64,000 nt of DNA from CAZCDS01 sp964497585 (lineage in GTDB: Bacteria; Desulfobacterota; Desulfomonilia; Desulfomonilales; Desulfomonilaceae): NCBI GenBank assembly GCA_964497585.1, contig CAZCDS010000009.1, positions 1 through 64,000 on the forward strand. Reading direction: 5' to 3'. Shown in pieces: positions 1-9,293 of the stretch (positions are counted from its first letter, which is position 1; every line of letters begins with the position of its first letter). The translations under genes were made by a program, and so were the position numbers. The notes under the pieces are model-generated. The model worked only from the letters and a program-made list of their open reading frames with translations. It did no database searches and was not told where the DNA came from.

Positions 1-101
1 GAACACTTGCCACACTGGTAACACTGATTGATCACCGTGATTAGGTCGGAAGCCTCCCTGCCGACCGTTTCCGCCGGGATATCCAAAGCTGCTTGCTGCA
101 T
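1..101 (-). CDS. HdrC-like iron-sulfur subunit, N-terminal fragment
   Basis: The gene starts with ATG at 101 on the minus strand and runs off the left edge, so only about 33 residues are visible. They end in CYQCGKC, a CxxCxxC start of a 4Fe-4S cluster motif of the kind that opens HdrC-type subunits and related heterodisulfide-reductase ferredoxin subunits. A Shine-Dalgarno run (gaggaaagaggag) lies just upstream of the ATG. It sits 48 bp after the HdrA-like gene on the same strand, so co-transcription is likely and the protein probably passes electrons to or from that flavoprotein. A generic ferredoxin-like subunit cannot be excluded from so short a piece. Confidence 0.7.
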   Translation of the reverse strand, partial: MQQAALDIPAETVGREASDLITVINQCYQCGKC

Positions 102-149
102 CTGCGTCTCCTCTTTCCTCACTGAATGGCAAAATGTTTCCACTGGCTC

Positions 150-3100
150 CTAGGAAGCGGACTCCAGAAGAGCATCAATCTCCTGGAAAACCTGGTCGTC
201 CCTGAAATGCTGCAGCTCGATCGCCCGAGCGGGGCATACCGACGAACAGATCCCGCAGCCCTGGCAGAGTGCGGGGACGATCTCAGCCGTGTGATCCTCG
301 TTAATGAAGGGAGCGCCGTACGGGCAGAGCCTCACACAGGTCAAGCAGACGGCGCACTTGGACGGATCAACTTTGGAGACGACCCCCGGGAAGGTCATTT
401 CCTTCTGGCTCAGCAGGATAGAAGCCCTCTGAGCGGCCGCGGTAGCCTGCGCGATGGATTCGTCTATGGGCTTCGGATAGTGGGCCAGCCCCGCCAGGAA
501 AACGCCCTCGGTGGTGAAATCGACGGGACGAAGTTTCATGTGCGCCTCGACGAAGTAGCCGTACGAGTTGAGCGTCAATTTGAAGAGTTGACTCAGTTCC
601 TTATTGGACTCTTCCGGATCGATGGCCGCGGCGAGGGTCAAAAGGTCGGTGGGGATGCTAATCTCCTCGTCGAGCACCGGATCGCGCACAATAACATTGA
701 CCTTGTCCCCTGCCGCCTCCAATCTCGGTTTAGCTTCCGGATCGTACTTCACGTACACGGTGCCGTTGCGGCGGGACTCCTCATAGTACTTTTCCAGGAG
801 TCCGTAGGCCCTGAGGTCACGGTAGATAATGTAGGTTTTCACGTTCGGGTTGATCTGCTTCAGCCGCTCAGCGAGCCGAACCGATCCTGCACAACAGACC
901 TTCGAGCAATAGGGACGTTCGTCGCATCGAGACCCTACGCACTGGATAAAGACAGCGTTCTTGACCTCGCGCAGCTTCGGATCGCCTCTCATGATGCGCT
1001 CTTCGAGCGTGTGCTGGGTCTCGACCGCGGAGTGTTCTCCATACAGGTATTCCGTCGGCTTCGACTCGACCGCTCCGGTGGCGAGGATTGCCGCACCGAA
1101 TTCTATCTCGCGAGGGGCCTGTCCAACACGGTTGACCACGCCCTTGAAGTGTCCCACGTGGCCGGAGAGATCACCGAAAATCGCCTGGGTGAAAAGCTCG
1201 ATCTTCGGATGGGCTTCGACCCTTCGGACCATGTCGGCGAGGAAGGGTTTGACCTCTTCCCCCTGGATCGTCTTCTCGATCGCGTGGGCGTTCCCTCCAA
1301 GGATCTCCTCTTTCTCTACTAGATAGACCTGAAAGCCCTGGTCCGCGAGATTTAGCGCGGCCGCCATTCCGGAAACCCCGCCACCGATCACGAGTCCGTT
1401 TGGCACGACCTCCATTTTGGATTTTTGGAGTGGAGCCAGGCGTCGCGCCCGAGCAATGGCCATTCTGGCCAGGTCTTTCGCCTTCTCAGTGGCCTGGACT
1501 TTGTCATGCGCGTGCACCCACGAGCACTGATCCCGAATGTTCGTCATGGTGAACAGATAGGGGTTGAGTCCCGCCCGCTCCATGGTCAATTGGAACATCG
1601 GTTCGTGAGTCCTCGGACTGCAGGCAGAAACCACGATCCGATTGAGATTGTGCTCCTTGATGAGCTCGAGAAATTGCTCTTGGGTATCCTGCGAACAGGT
1701 GAAGAGCTTCTCGTCCGCGTAGACCACGTTGGGCAAATCCTTGACGTGCTCCACAACCGCGGGCACATCGACCACATTGGCGATGTTGATACCGCACCGG
1801 CAGACGAAGACTCCGATACGGGGCTCTTCTTCCGAAACGTCCCTCTGCGGAGGAAATTCCTCCACAGTCGTCATCGTGTGGCGTGCAGAGGACAGCAACT
1901 GTGCAGAGGCCCCCGCAGCCGCGGAGGCTTCCATGACCGTCTGGGGAATGTCTTTCGGCCCCTGGAACATCCCAGCGACCAGAACGCCGGGCACGCTCGT
2001 CTGAATCGGTTCGAAGGAAGTGGTCGCACAGAAGTGGGATTCGTCCAGATCGACTCCAAGCTCATCTGCAAGCTTCCGCGATTCCTCCGACGATGTCAGT
2101 CCTGCCGCGAGGATCACCATGTCAAAGGTTTCAGTTACCAGACGCTGGTTCTCGTCCAGGTAGATGATATTGAGGTCTTTGGTTTTCGGGTCCTCGACCA
2201 CCCGGCTCACCATCGACCGGATGAATCGGACTCCGCCTTCGTTCTTGGCCCGTTCGTAGTATGCGTCGAAGTCTTTACCGTACGCCCGGATGTCCATGTA
2301 GAAAATCGTGGGCTCTACATTCGGATCATGCTCCTTGGCAATCACCGCCTCCTTGATGGAGGCCATGCAGCAGATAGAGCTGCAATGGGGCATTCCTCTC
2401 TGGGGATCTCTGGACCCCACGCACTGTATCCAGGCAATCTTCTTGGGGTGCTCGCCATCCGACGGTCGCGTGACCTCGCCTGCGTTCGGACCGGACGCGC
2501 TCAGCATTCGCTCGAACTCCATGTTCGTCAACACGTTGGCCGCGACGCCGTACGAGAATTCGCCCCTGATCTTGGACGGGTCGATCAGATCGTAGCCCGT
2601 TGAAAGGATTATCGTGCCTACCTCCACGTCAATGTATTCGTCTTTGAGCGTGTGATCGATCGCCTCGGCCGGACAGGCTTTGACGCATTCCATGCACTCG
2701 GAGCAGATTCCGCAATTGAGGCACCGGTTCGCCTCTCGTACGGCCTCCTCCTCTGAAAAGGCCTGTTCGACTTCCTTGTATCCGGAGCGTTCGCTGACAG
2801 GGATTTCCGGATTCTTTGCCCTTGCCTCCGGGGGGATGTCGGGAATCGGCGGATAATGGCGCTGGCCCGGATACTTCACCGGCCGCCCGGCGGCAAGATC
2901 TTCACCCTGCAGGTAGCGTGAAATTGAAATCGACGCTTCCTTGCCCGCGGCCACGGCTTCAACCACCGTGGCTGGGCCCGTTCCCGCGTCGCCCCCTGCG
3001 AAGACCCCGTTCAGGGTGGTCTGATAGGTGACCGGGTCAATCTGAATAGTGTTCCAGTGGCTGCGCTCCACGCCTGAGACGCTGTCCCAGAATTCCGGGT

Positions 3101-4586
3101 CGATCACCTGTCCGATGGCCGGGACAATGACATCGGCCTCGATCGAGAACTCTGAACCCTCCACGGGAACCGGTCGTCTTCTTCCCGAATCGTCGGCAGG
3201 TCCAAGCTCCATGCGTATGCACTTCAGACCGGTAACCTTGTTGCTCCCGTCCGTGAGGACCTGCGCGGGAGCCGCGAGGAACTCGATTTTGATCCCTTCA
3301 TCCAACGCGGCTGCCACTTCCTCCTCGTACGCGGGCATTTCGTCCCGGGAACGGCGATAGAGTATCGTGATGTCCTGCACACCTTCGCGAACGAGCGTAC
3401 GGGCGGAGTCTACCGCCACATTCCCGCCGCCGATCACCACAGCCCTTTTGACGCCGTCAGTCCCCTTACCCAGCGCGGCATCCCGGAGAAAATCGACCCC
3501 CTGAAGGACACCGTCCGCTTCCTCTCCCGTTATGCCGAGCCTGGAACCCTTCTGGCACCCCACTGCCAGGTAGATTGCCTTGTATCCCTGGTTTTCAAGA
3601 TCCTTAAGGGTGAAATCGCGACCGAGAGCGGTGTTTGTCTTCGCTTCCACTCCCAGTCTCAGGATATGGTTGATTTCCTTTTCCAGAACGTCCCGTGGCA
3701 AACGATACTCGGGGATACCGACCCGCATCCAACCGCCGAGGACTGATTGAGCCTCGAAGATGGTGGCCTTGTACCCTTCCAACGCCAGATAATAGGCCGC
3801 TGAGAGACCTGCGGGTCCCGAGCCGATGATCGCGACCCTTTCCTCCCGTGGCTTAATCTCCGGCACCTTGAGTTCCGAGTAGTCGATTTGATCTGCGGCA
3901 AAGCGTTTGAGTCTACAGATGGAAACGGCTTCCTCTTTTTCCGCGCGGCGGCAGACCCTCTCGCACGGATGCGGACAGACTCTGCCGAGTACGCCTGGGA
4001 GTGGCAGATTCTCGTAGATCAGCTCAACGGCTTCCTTGTACTTGCCTTTGCTGATCAACGCCACGTAGCCTTGGACATTGATATGCGCAGGGCACGCGAT
4101 CACACAGGGAGCGCGGTCTGCCTTTTCTATGGCAAAGGTCTGCGGAATCGTCTGCGGGAAGAGCCGATAAGTGGCAGCACGATAGCTGGTATTCTCGTCG
4201 AATTGATTCGGGACCGCAACCGGGCAAACCGTGGCGCAGTCTCCGCAGGCCTTGCACCGGTCTTTCAGGATGTGTCTCGACTTCTGGCGTATCCGGACGT
4301 TGAAACGGCCTGCCTCTCCTTCGATATTGTCCACTTCACAATAGGAAAGCAGTTCTATGTTCGGGTTCTGGCCGACGGTAACGAGTTTCGGCGAGAAGAT
4401 GCACGTGGAGCAATCGTTGGTAGGGAAGGTCTTGTCAAGCTGGGCCATGCGGCCGCCGATTCCTGTTTCGTGCTCTACCAGATATACTTTGAAGCCCGAC
4501 TCAGCCAGGTCCAGAGATGCCTGAACGCCGGCGATACCGCCACCTACGACGAGAGTCGCGCCTACCACGTCATTGGGTTGGGCCAT
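150..4586 (-). CDS. HdrA-type flavoprotein fused to a GltD/NfnB-like NAD(P)H module
   Basis: This 1478-residue protein has three blocks. Residues about 1-150 begin an HdrA fold, with an FAD-binding Rossmann motif (VVGGGIAGVQAS), the HdrA Cys region (NDCSTCIFSPKL) and a CxxCxxC...CP ferredoxin motif (CKACGDCATVCP). Residues about 155-600 are a glutamate-synthase-small-chain-like insert, with Cys clusters (CVIACPAHINVQG, CPHPCERVC) and GSGPAGLSAAYYLA plus GGGNVAVDSA nucleotide-binding motifs. The rest returns to HdrA with a second FAD motif (VIGGGVSGMAAALN), CVGSRC-type segments and a C-terminal pair of 4Fe-4S motifs (CAVCLTCVRLCPYG, CQGCGICSSVCP). Ordinary HdrA is roughly 650 residues. The insert implies direct NAD(P)H exchange, similar to proteins called HdrL in sulfate reducers. 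The role is probably cytoplasmic electron transfer or bifurcation; the partners are not proven. The ATG has a good RBS and a consensus promoter upstream. Confidence 0.9.
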   Translation of the reverse strand: MAQPNDVVGATLVVGGGIAGVQASLDLAESGFKVYLVEHETGIGGRMAQLDKTFPTNDCSTCIFSPKLVTVGQNPNIELLSYCEVDNIEGEAGRFNVRIRQKSRHILKDRCKACGDCATVCPVAVPNQFDENTSYRAATYRLFPQTIPQTFAIEKADRAPCVIACPAHINVQGYVALISKGKYKEAVELIYENLPLPGVLGRVCPHPCERVCRRAEKEEAVSICRLKRFAADQIDYSELKVPEIKPREERVAIIGSGPAGLSAAYYLALEGYKATIFEAQSVLGGWMRVGIPEYRLPRDVLEKEINHILRLGVEAKTNTALGRDFTLKDLENQGYKAIYLAVGCQKGSRLGITGEEADGVLQGVDFLRDAALGKGTDGVKRAVVIGGGNVAVDSARTLVREGVQDITILYRRSRDEMPAYEEEVAAALDEGIKIEFLAAPAQVLTDGSNKVTGLKCIRMELGPADDSGRRRPVPVEGSEFSIEADVIVPAIGQVIDPEFWDSVSGVERSHWNTIQIDPVTYQTTLNGVFAGGDAGTGPATVVEAVAAGKEASISISRYLQGEDLAAGRPVKYPGQRHYPPIPDIPPEARAKNPEIPVSERSGYKEVEQAFSEEEAVREANRCLNCGICSECMECVKACPAEAIDHTLKDEYIDVEVGTIILSTGYDLIDPSKIRGEFSYGVAANVLTNMEFERMLSASGPNAGEVTRPSDGEHPKKIAWIQCVGSRDPQRGMPHCSSICCMASIKEAVIAKEHDPNVEPTIFYMDIRAYGKDFDAYYERAKNEGGVRFIRSMVSRVVEDPKTKDLNIIYLDENQRLVTETFDMVILAAGLTSSEESRKLADELGVDLDESHFCATTSFEPIQTSVPGVLVAGMFQGPKDIPQTVMEASAAAGASAQLLSSARHTMTTVEEFPPQRDVSEEEPRIGVFVCRCGINIANVVDVPAVVEHVKDLPNVVYADEKLFTCSQDTQEQFLELIKEHNLNRIVVSACSPRTHEPMFQLTMERAGLNPYLFTMTNIRDQCSWVHAHDKVQATEKAKDLARMAIARARRLAPLQKSKMEVVPNGLVIGGGVSGMAAALNLADQGFQVYLVEKEEILGGNAHAIEKTIQGEEVKPFLADMVRRVEAHPKIELFTQAIFGDLSGHVGHFKGVVNRVGQAPREIEFGAAILATGAVESKPTEYLYGEHSAVETQHTLEERIMRGDPKLREVKNAVFIQCVGSRCDERPYCSKVCCAGSVRLAERLKQINPNVKTYIIYRDLRAYGLLEKYYEESRRNGTVYVKYDPEAKPRLEAAGDKVNVIVRDPVLDEEISIPTDLLTLAAAIDPEESNKELSQLFKLTLNSYGYFVEAHMKLRPVDFTTEGVFLAGLAHYPKPIDESIAQATAAAQRASILLSQKEMTFPGVVSKVDPSKCAVCLTCVRLCPYGAPFINEDHTAEIVPALCQGCGICSSVCPARAIELQHFRDDQVFQEIDALLESAS

Positions 4587-4646
4587 GGTCCTTTCACCTT
4601 CCGATAAATTGTTCGAGCGATGGAAGTAGCTGCGATGTGATGTTTT

Positions 4647-4675
4647 AATCTATCATTTCCACGTGTGCCTGTCAA
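4647..4675 (-). promoter_or_regulatory. Sigma70-type promoter for the Hdr operon
   Basis: On the minus strand TTGACA (4670-4675) is followed after exactly 17 nt by TAGATT (4647-4652). It lies about 60 bp upstream of the HdrA-like ATG with no gene between, so it fits the operon start. This is inferred from sequence only. Confidence 0.65.
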
Positions 4676-4792
4676 TGTCTCCCCACCAGACCTAACCAAT
4701 CGACATGATGGACTATCCGCCATACGAACCCGCGCCTGGAAAGAGTTCACCGGGAAGGGCATTTCTGCAAAAAGGCCCTCCATAGACAACTC

Positions 4793-6124
4793 TTACAAAC
4801 GATTCCGTATGCGGCGCCGGGTTTCCTGGAGAAAGGCCCGGTCCACTTCCCGGTCGGCAGCGGGAAGCAAGGTGCAGTTGTGGTAGAGTGGCTCTACCTC
4901 GATCGGATAGCGACTGGCCTTCACCGCCTCGGGCCACATCCGGGTACCGGGTATGGGTGAATACTCCGCGAGCTTCGGGAATCCTCCCGCGTTGAGCACA
5001 AGCTCCACGTCGTCTTCAATCTCGCTCCGGGTCTGGCCGGGAAGGCCCACGAGGAGGTATACCCCGATCTGATCCCGGGAAAAACCTGCTTCTTTGAGGT
5101 TCGTTACCGCTGTCAGGAAGTCCTGCACCATGGTCTTACGCCCGGTCGCGGCGTGAAAAGCATTTGATGACCGTTCCAGACCGATCCTGATCGTCTCGAA
5201 GCCTGAGCGTCTCATCACAACGGCCACGTGTCGGTCTATCGCTGCCGCGTGCAATCCGTTGGGCGAATGCAGCCTGAGGCCAGGCACTCTCTCGGAAAGC
5301 ATCTCCAGCATCGGAATCGCGTGCCTGTCGGCATCGACCAGGAACGCATCGTCGTAGAACGCCACGTCCGCTACTCCGTACCTGCGCGCGGTCGATTCGA
5401 TCTCCTCGACCACCTGGTCAGGCGTGCGACGGCAGAATCGAGGAAAGAGAACAGCCGATGCGCAGTAGGAACACCTGAAAGGACATCCCCGGGAGGTCAG
5501 AACCGGTATGAATCTCACTTTGCGCGTCAGATCGAGAGCGGGCCTGAATTCCGGCTCCCCCGCACTCGGTCTGTCGCCGGGACAGAGACCCGTGAGCGTG
5601 AACAACGCCTCGTGTACCGCTGACTCTCCCGGACCCGTGAGCACCTTGTCCGCGGCCGAATGGAGCCGGGCGTGATCCGCCAAGAGAGTGGCGTAGATTC
5701 CACCCAGGATGATCGGTACCCCAGGGTAGCATTCTCGAAGCAATCGGATGGCTTCCTGAAGACCGGGATACCAATAGGTCATGAGGCTCGTCACGAGTAT
5801 CGCTGCCGGAACCTGGATTGAACCCAGGTCCGCTCTTATCAACTCCGGGGAAACCCCATACCGACTGTACGCCCTGTCTACCTGTTCCAGAACTGGGGGC
5901 CTTGGCGCGGGATGCCTCGGGAAACGACTATGCGCATGAGGCTTCGGTTTCACCGACTCCATGCCAGGGTGGTCCTGGTCCAGGCAGTCGACGAATCGGC
6001 ACTCCCATCCATTCCGTCGTAGAACGGTGGCCAGAACCAGCAGCCCCATCGGTCTGGCCCAGAGGTCATAGGCTGCGAAGTCGTGGATCCACGGATTAAC
6101 GAGCAGTACCTCAGGTCTCTTCAT
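4793..6124 (-). CDS. Cobalamin-binding radical SAM protein
   Basis: The 443-residue protein starts with a B12-binding-like Rossmann domain (VLLVNPW near the N-terminus, ILGGIYATL near residue 145). A radical SAM core follows: the cluster motif is C214-x3-C218-x2-C221 in RGCPFRCSYCAS, and later segments such as the FYDDAF and GLPGQT regions fit the TIM barrel. This is the layout of BchE/MiaB-related B12 radical SAM enzymes that act on lipids, cofactors or peptides as methyltransferases or cyclases. The substrate cannot be read from the sequence. It is convergent in order with, but separate from, the Hdr operon and diverges from the YbaB-like gene. The RBS is weak (GGAG about 12 nt before the ATG). 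Confidence 0.85.
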   Translation of the reverse strand: MKRPEVLLVNPWIHDFAAYDLWARPMGLLVLATVLRRNGWECRFVDCLDQDHPGMESVKPKPHAHSRFPRHPAPRPPVLEQVDRAYSRYGVSPELIRADLGSIQVPAAILVTSLMTYWYPGLQEAIRLLRECYPGVPIILGGIYATLLADHARLHSAADKVLTGPGESAVHEALFTLTGLCPGDRPSAGEPEFRPALDLTRKVRFIPVLTSRGCPFRCSYCASAVLFPRFCRRTPDQVVEEIESTARRYGVADVAFYDDAFLVDADRHAIPMLEMLSERVPGLRLHSPNGLHAAAIDRHVAVVMRRSGFETIRIGLERSSNAFHAATGRKTMVQDFLTAVTNLKEAGFSRDQIGVYLLVGLPGQTRSEIEDDVELVLNAGGFPKLAEYSPIPGTRMWPEAVKASRYPIEVEPLYHNCTLLPAADREVDRAFLQETRRRIRNRL

Positions 6125-6400
6125 GAAGATGTCGGGCTCCGCACGGACTCTGTATCATCGGCGGGCGTTGCTTGGTCGCCACCCTTCTGATACTATTACC
6201 CAAATCGAATCAGGCGTCCTCTTGGGGATCTTATCGTCCGTTTGATCTATGGGCGACTCAAGGATACCATAACTGGGGTACCGACAAACACGGTCGGACC
6301 GAGCGGATATTAGTCCTCCTTGAGTCGACCGGCGCGCAAACCAAGACCTACCCCAGAGCCGGACGCGCAGAGATCTCCCCGGATCGTGGAGGTGGCACGG

Positions 6401-6712
6401 GTGTTCAATATTAAGGAACTCATGGAGAGCGCACAGCATCTCCAGTCAAAGATGGCGGATCTCAAGGAACAACTGGCGGAAGAGACCGTCACAGGAAGCG
6501 CCGGCGGGGACATGGTCGTGGTCGTAGCCAACGGCGCACAGGAAATCGTCTCCATCAAAATAGAAAGGGAACTCATCTCCTCCGACGACCCGGAGATACT
6601 GGAGGACCTGGTCAAGGCAGCAGTCAACGACGCTCTGGCCAAGTCGAGAGAAATGGTAGCGGAAGAACTCTCCAAATTGACCGGAGGAATCCGAATCCCG
6701 GGATTGTCCTGA
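6401..6712 (+). CDS. YbaB/EbfC-family nucleoid-associated protein
   Basis: The 103-residue protein has the YbaB fold: an N-terminal helix (VFNIKELMESAQHLQSKM), a central strand pair (GGDMVVVVANGAQEIVSIKI) and a C-terminal helical region with VKAAVNDALAKSREM and a GGI-P tail. YbaB dimers bind DNA and help shape the nucleoid. I chose GTG at 6401 because GGAGG lies 8 nt upstream and the length then matches the family; the frame is open upstream to an ATG at 6320, but those extra 27 residues look like untranslated DNA. In most bacteria ybaB sits between dnaX and recR. Neither is next to it here, so this copy is displaced. Confidence 0.85.
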   Translation: MFNIKELMESAQHLQSKMADLKEQLAEETVTGSAGGDMVVVVANGAQEIVSIKIERELISSDDPEILEDLVKAAVNDALAKSREMVAEELSKLTGGIRIPGLS

Positions 6713-7061
6713 CCTTGTTTCGTTTTCGAAGAAAAAATCCAGCCAGGCGTTTCTTGCGGCACCACCCTTTTCCCGCCCTCGCACGCCGATGCGCGATCAA
6801 CCAGGTGACATCGGATCTCCTCTTGAGCTCTTCCCTCACGCAAGCCCTCTCCGGCAGGTTCCGCCATCGCGGGATTGCTCTCTCTGTCTTTGTGGGCAGG
6901 GGTAAGGGAGAATCTTACGCGGTTGAGCGCACATTGGTACTACCCGTCATCTTGGCCTGCTCCAGTTGACAAGGGCGATTCGTATGCGTATTATTGAAAA
7001 ACGTGGCATCATATGAATACGTCTTGTCACAAACGTTATACCAATTGCTCCGGACGGCTCC
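6713..7061. other. Intergenic stretch before the ECF genes
   Basis: No gene with believable coding character is seen. The right end carries the promoter at 6966-6994. I looked for cobalamin-riboswitch landmarks because the downstream genes resemble cobalt/vitamin transporters, and found none. Confidence 0.5.
6966..6994 (+). promoter_or_regulatory. Near-consensus sigma70 promoter for the ECF transporter genes
   Basis: TTGACA (6966-6971), a 17-nt spacer and TATTAT (6989-6994) make a strong-looking promoter. It lies about 68 bp upstream of the EcfT start, with no other gene between. Confidence 0.7.
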
Positions 7062-7802
7062 ATGAAAATTGAAGAATTTGCCCTAGGGGATTCCTTGATC
7101 CACCGCCTGGACCCCCGAGCTAAAATCCTGGCTGCCTTCAGTTTCTCGCTTGTCGTGGCGGTGACCCAATCGTTTCCTGCGAGCGTGCTGGGAATTGTCT
7201 TCTCGATCGTCCTGGTGATAGCGGCAAGACTTAGCCTCAGGAGGGTGCTCGCCCGGCTGGCCGTGGTGAACGGATTCATTCTTTTTCTCTGGTTTTTTCT
7301 GCCCTTCACCTATCCCGGAGAAGTAATTTTCACTGCGGGTCCGTTGGCGATCCACCGCGAAGGAGTGCTCTACGCCCTCCTGATAACACTCAAATCTAAT
7401 GCGATCATCCTGACCGTTATAGCGCTGCTTGGCACTTCTCCGGTTTTCACGCTCGTGCATGCGTTGAGCCACATGGGCGTGCCGGACAAGCTCGTCCACT
7501 TGTTTTTCTTCTCGTTCCGCTATCTTCACCTCATTCATGAAGAGTATCACCGGCTTGTGCGAGCCATGAAAATCAGAGGTTTCAGGCCCGGTACCAACTT
7601 GCACACCTATCGCTCCTACGCGTACCTTGTCGGGATGCTGTTGGTGAGGAGCTTCGACCGGGCGCGGAGAATTCTTGCTGCCATGAAATGCCGGGGCTTC
7701 AAGAAGAAATTCTACATTCTTCACCATTATGAGATGAAGAGAAGCGATTACCTTGTGGCCGCGGCGTGTGTGCTGTTGTCCGTGATGCTGCTGGGGGTCT
7801 GA
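7062..7802 (+). CDS. Energy-coupling factor transporter transmembrane (T) component, CbiQ/EcfT family
   Basis: This 246-residue membrane protein has five to six hydrophobic segments. Two Ala-Arg-Gly-type coupling motifs appear as AMKIRGF (about residues 169-175) and AMKCRGF (about 207-213); these helices contact the ATPases in ECF transporters. The opening (residues about 11-21, LIHRLDPRAKI) is typical of CbiQ. Its stop codon overlaps the ATPase start (TGATG), so the two are translated together. No S component (CbiM/CbiN, BioY and so on) is in the window. The substrate is therefore unknown: cobalt or nickel by similarity to CbiQ, but a vitamin S component encoded elsewhere is equally possible. 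Confidence 0.85.
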   Translation: MKIEEFALGDSLIHRLDPRAKILAAFSFSLVVAVTQSFPASVLGIVFSIVLVIAARLSLRRVLARLAVVNGFILFLWFFLPFTYPGEVIFTAGPLAIHREGVLYALLITLKSNAIILTVIALLGTSPVFTLVHALSHMGVPDKLVHLFFFSFRYLHLIHEEYHRLVRAMKIRGFRPGTNLHTYRSYAYLVGMLLVRSFDRARRILAAMKCRGFKKKFYILHHYEMKRSDYLVAAACVLLSVMLLGV

Positions 7803-8485
7803 TGATTCATCTGAGGAACGTCAGTTTCCGATTCAACTCCCGGCACGTGCTCAAATCCCTGAACTTCCACCTGCACCCGGGAGAGCGGATCGGGCTGGTA
7901 GGCCCGAACGGAGCAGGCAAGAGCACACTTTGCCATATAATCATGGGACTATTGCGCCCCGAATCGGGTGTCGTGGAGATATTCGGCAAGGAGCGGTTCA
8001 ACGAATCGGATTTCCGTGAGGTTCGTGAAAGGGTCGGCTTCCTGTTTCAGGATCCAGACGACCAACTTTTCTGTCCCACTGTATTGGAGGATGTTGCTTT
8101 CGGTCCCTTGAATCAGGGCAAGACTCCGGAACAAGCACGACAGATTGTGGAGACGACGCTCGCCTCATTGAAACTCGACGGTTTTGCCGAACGTATAACT
8201 TACCAGCTTTCTGGAGGAGAGAAGCGACTGGTATCGCTAGCAACGGTCCTTGCGATGGAGCCGGAAATTCTCATCCTCGATGAGCCCACGAACGGACTCG
8301 ACGAAGAGACCACGGAAAGGCTCATGCACATACTCAGGGAATCGGAACTGACTTATGTTGTCGTATCGCACGACAGGGAATTCGTAGAACGAACCACTAC
8401 GAAGATCCTCGAGATTCGGGACGGGGCGATCAGGATTCCCGCGACCGGTCGCATAGGCTCGTCCGAACTTCTCTCCACTGCCTGA
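7802..8485 (+). CDS. ECF transporter ATPase (A component), CbiO/EcfA family
   Basis: The 227-residue ABC ATPase has Walker A GPNGAGKST, a Q-loop region FQDPDDQLFCPTVLEDVAFG (the DPDDQ form is typical of ECF ATPases), signature LSGGEKR, Walker B ILILDEPTNGLD and the switch His in VVSHDREF. I use ATG 7802, which overlaps the EcfT stop. The open frame extends upstream to 7766, but that would be embedded in EcfT. A single A protein suggests a homodimeric ATPase, as in group I cobalt/nickel systems. The next gene (TPR protein) starts 136 bp later and is probably separate. Confidence 0.9.
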   Translation: MIHLRNVSFRFNSRHVLKSLNFHLHPGERIGLVGPNGAGKSTLCHIIMGLLRPESGVVEIFGKERFNESDFREVRERVGFLFQDPDDQLFCPTVLEDVAFGPLNQGKTPEQARQIVETTLASLKLDGFAERITYQLSGGEKRLVSLATVLAMEPEILILDEPTNGLDEETTERLMHILRESELTYVVVSHDREFVERTTTKILEIRDGAIRIPATGRIGSSELLSTA

Positions 8486-8621
8486 AAACCATCTCGATTT
8501 CCCTCTGGACACTCAAGCGATATTGACTTGTTCTCTTCGGCCTTTTGTGGTAGTCAGCCCACCACGTATCGAGTCCCGGCCTATTATTGGACGGGTCGAC
8601 GGGATAACCCCAGAGGAGAAG

Positions 8622-9218
8622 ATGGGTTTGGCGGGAAAGATCTTGCAAGGGACTCTCGGAAGGCACGACAGAGCCGAATCGGCTGTGGAAGGGAACCGGT
8701 TCGGGAAAGTGCTCCTGATGAGCCTGGGTGGTTTTTTGGTCGTGATCTTGCCGGTTGCGACTCTGGCTTCGGCGGCTGCCTCCGCGTCGGAGGCTCAAAA
8801 GCTCTTCCGAGAGGGCTATGCCGCCAGCATGGCCCGCGAATGGGATAATGCAATCCGTCTATACGGTGAGTCGCTGAAACTCGATCCGGGCAATGTCAAC
8901 GCCTATTTCCAGCGTGGGATTACCTTCGAGGTGGCGGGGCGACTGGAGGACGCAATCCGTGATTATCAGAGGGTTCTCAAACTGAAACCGGATCACTACC
9001 TGGCACTGGAGTATCTGGCGAAGCTCTATGAAAACGAGGGCCGTTATTCAGCGGCCCTTGCTCTCTACCAAAGAGCGCTGACTACAGTCAAGGATCCCAA
9101 GTGGCGATCAATCGTCAAATGGTGGATTTCCAGTACGCAGAAGAAGTTGAAAGCCGCGCGCGACACCAACGCCAGGACAACCAAGCGGCGCTACAGGCCA
9201 AGAGGATCAGTCTTCTAG
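8622..9218 (+). CDS. Membrane-anchored or exported TPR protein
   Basis: From ATG 8622 (purine-rich GAGGAG just upstream) the product is 198 residues. A hydrophobic segment at about residues 30-50 (LMSLGGFLVVILPVATLAS) looks like a signal anchor or signal peptide. About three tetratricopeptide repeats follow, with the usual small/aromatic pattern (AYFQRGITFEVAGRLEDAI, ALEYLAKLYENEGRYSAAL), and then a basic tail (TTKRRYRPRG). TPRs mediate protein contacts. The frame is open to 8523, and an ATG at 8718 just before the hydrophobic core is an alternative start. The partner is unknown. Confidence 0.7.
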   Translation: MGLAGKILQGTLGRHDRAESAVEGNRFGKVLLMSLGGFLVVILPVATLASAAASASEAQKLFREGYAASMAREWDNAIRLYGESLKLDPGNVNAYFQRGITFEVAGRLEDAIRDYQRVLKLKPDHYLALEYLAKLYENEGRYSAALALYQRALTTVKDPKWRSIVKWWISSTQKKLKAARDTNARTTKRRYRPRGSVF

Positions 9219-9293
9219 ACGGCTCGAACCATGAGGCTCCTGTGGAAGGCCCTTCCAGGATTGGCTTGTCGAAACCGAACTGGTTCGGACGCG

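Noticed and set aside
126..1322. 398-residue plus-strand open frame opposite the HdrA gene
   Set aside because: It is antisense to a protein with clear FAD and Fe-S motifs, has no RBS and no recognisable motif. GC-rich codons leave such shadows.
6713..7061. Cobalamin riboswitch before the CbiQ-like gene
   Set aside because: I found no B12-box-like sequence or expected stem pattern; the consensus promoter lies too close to the gene to leave room for one.
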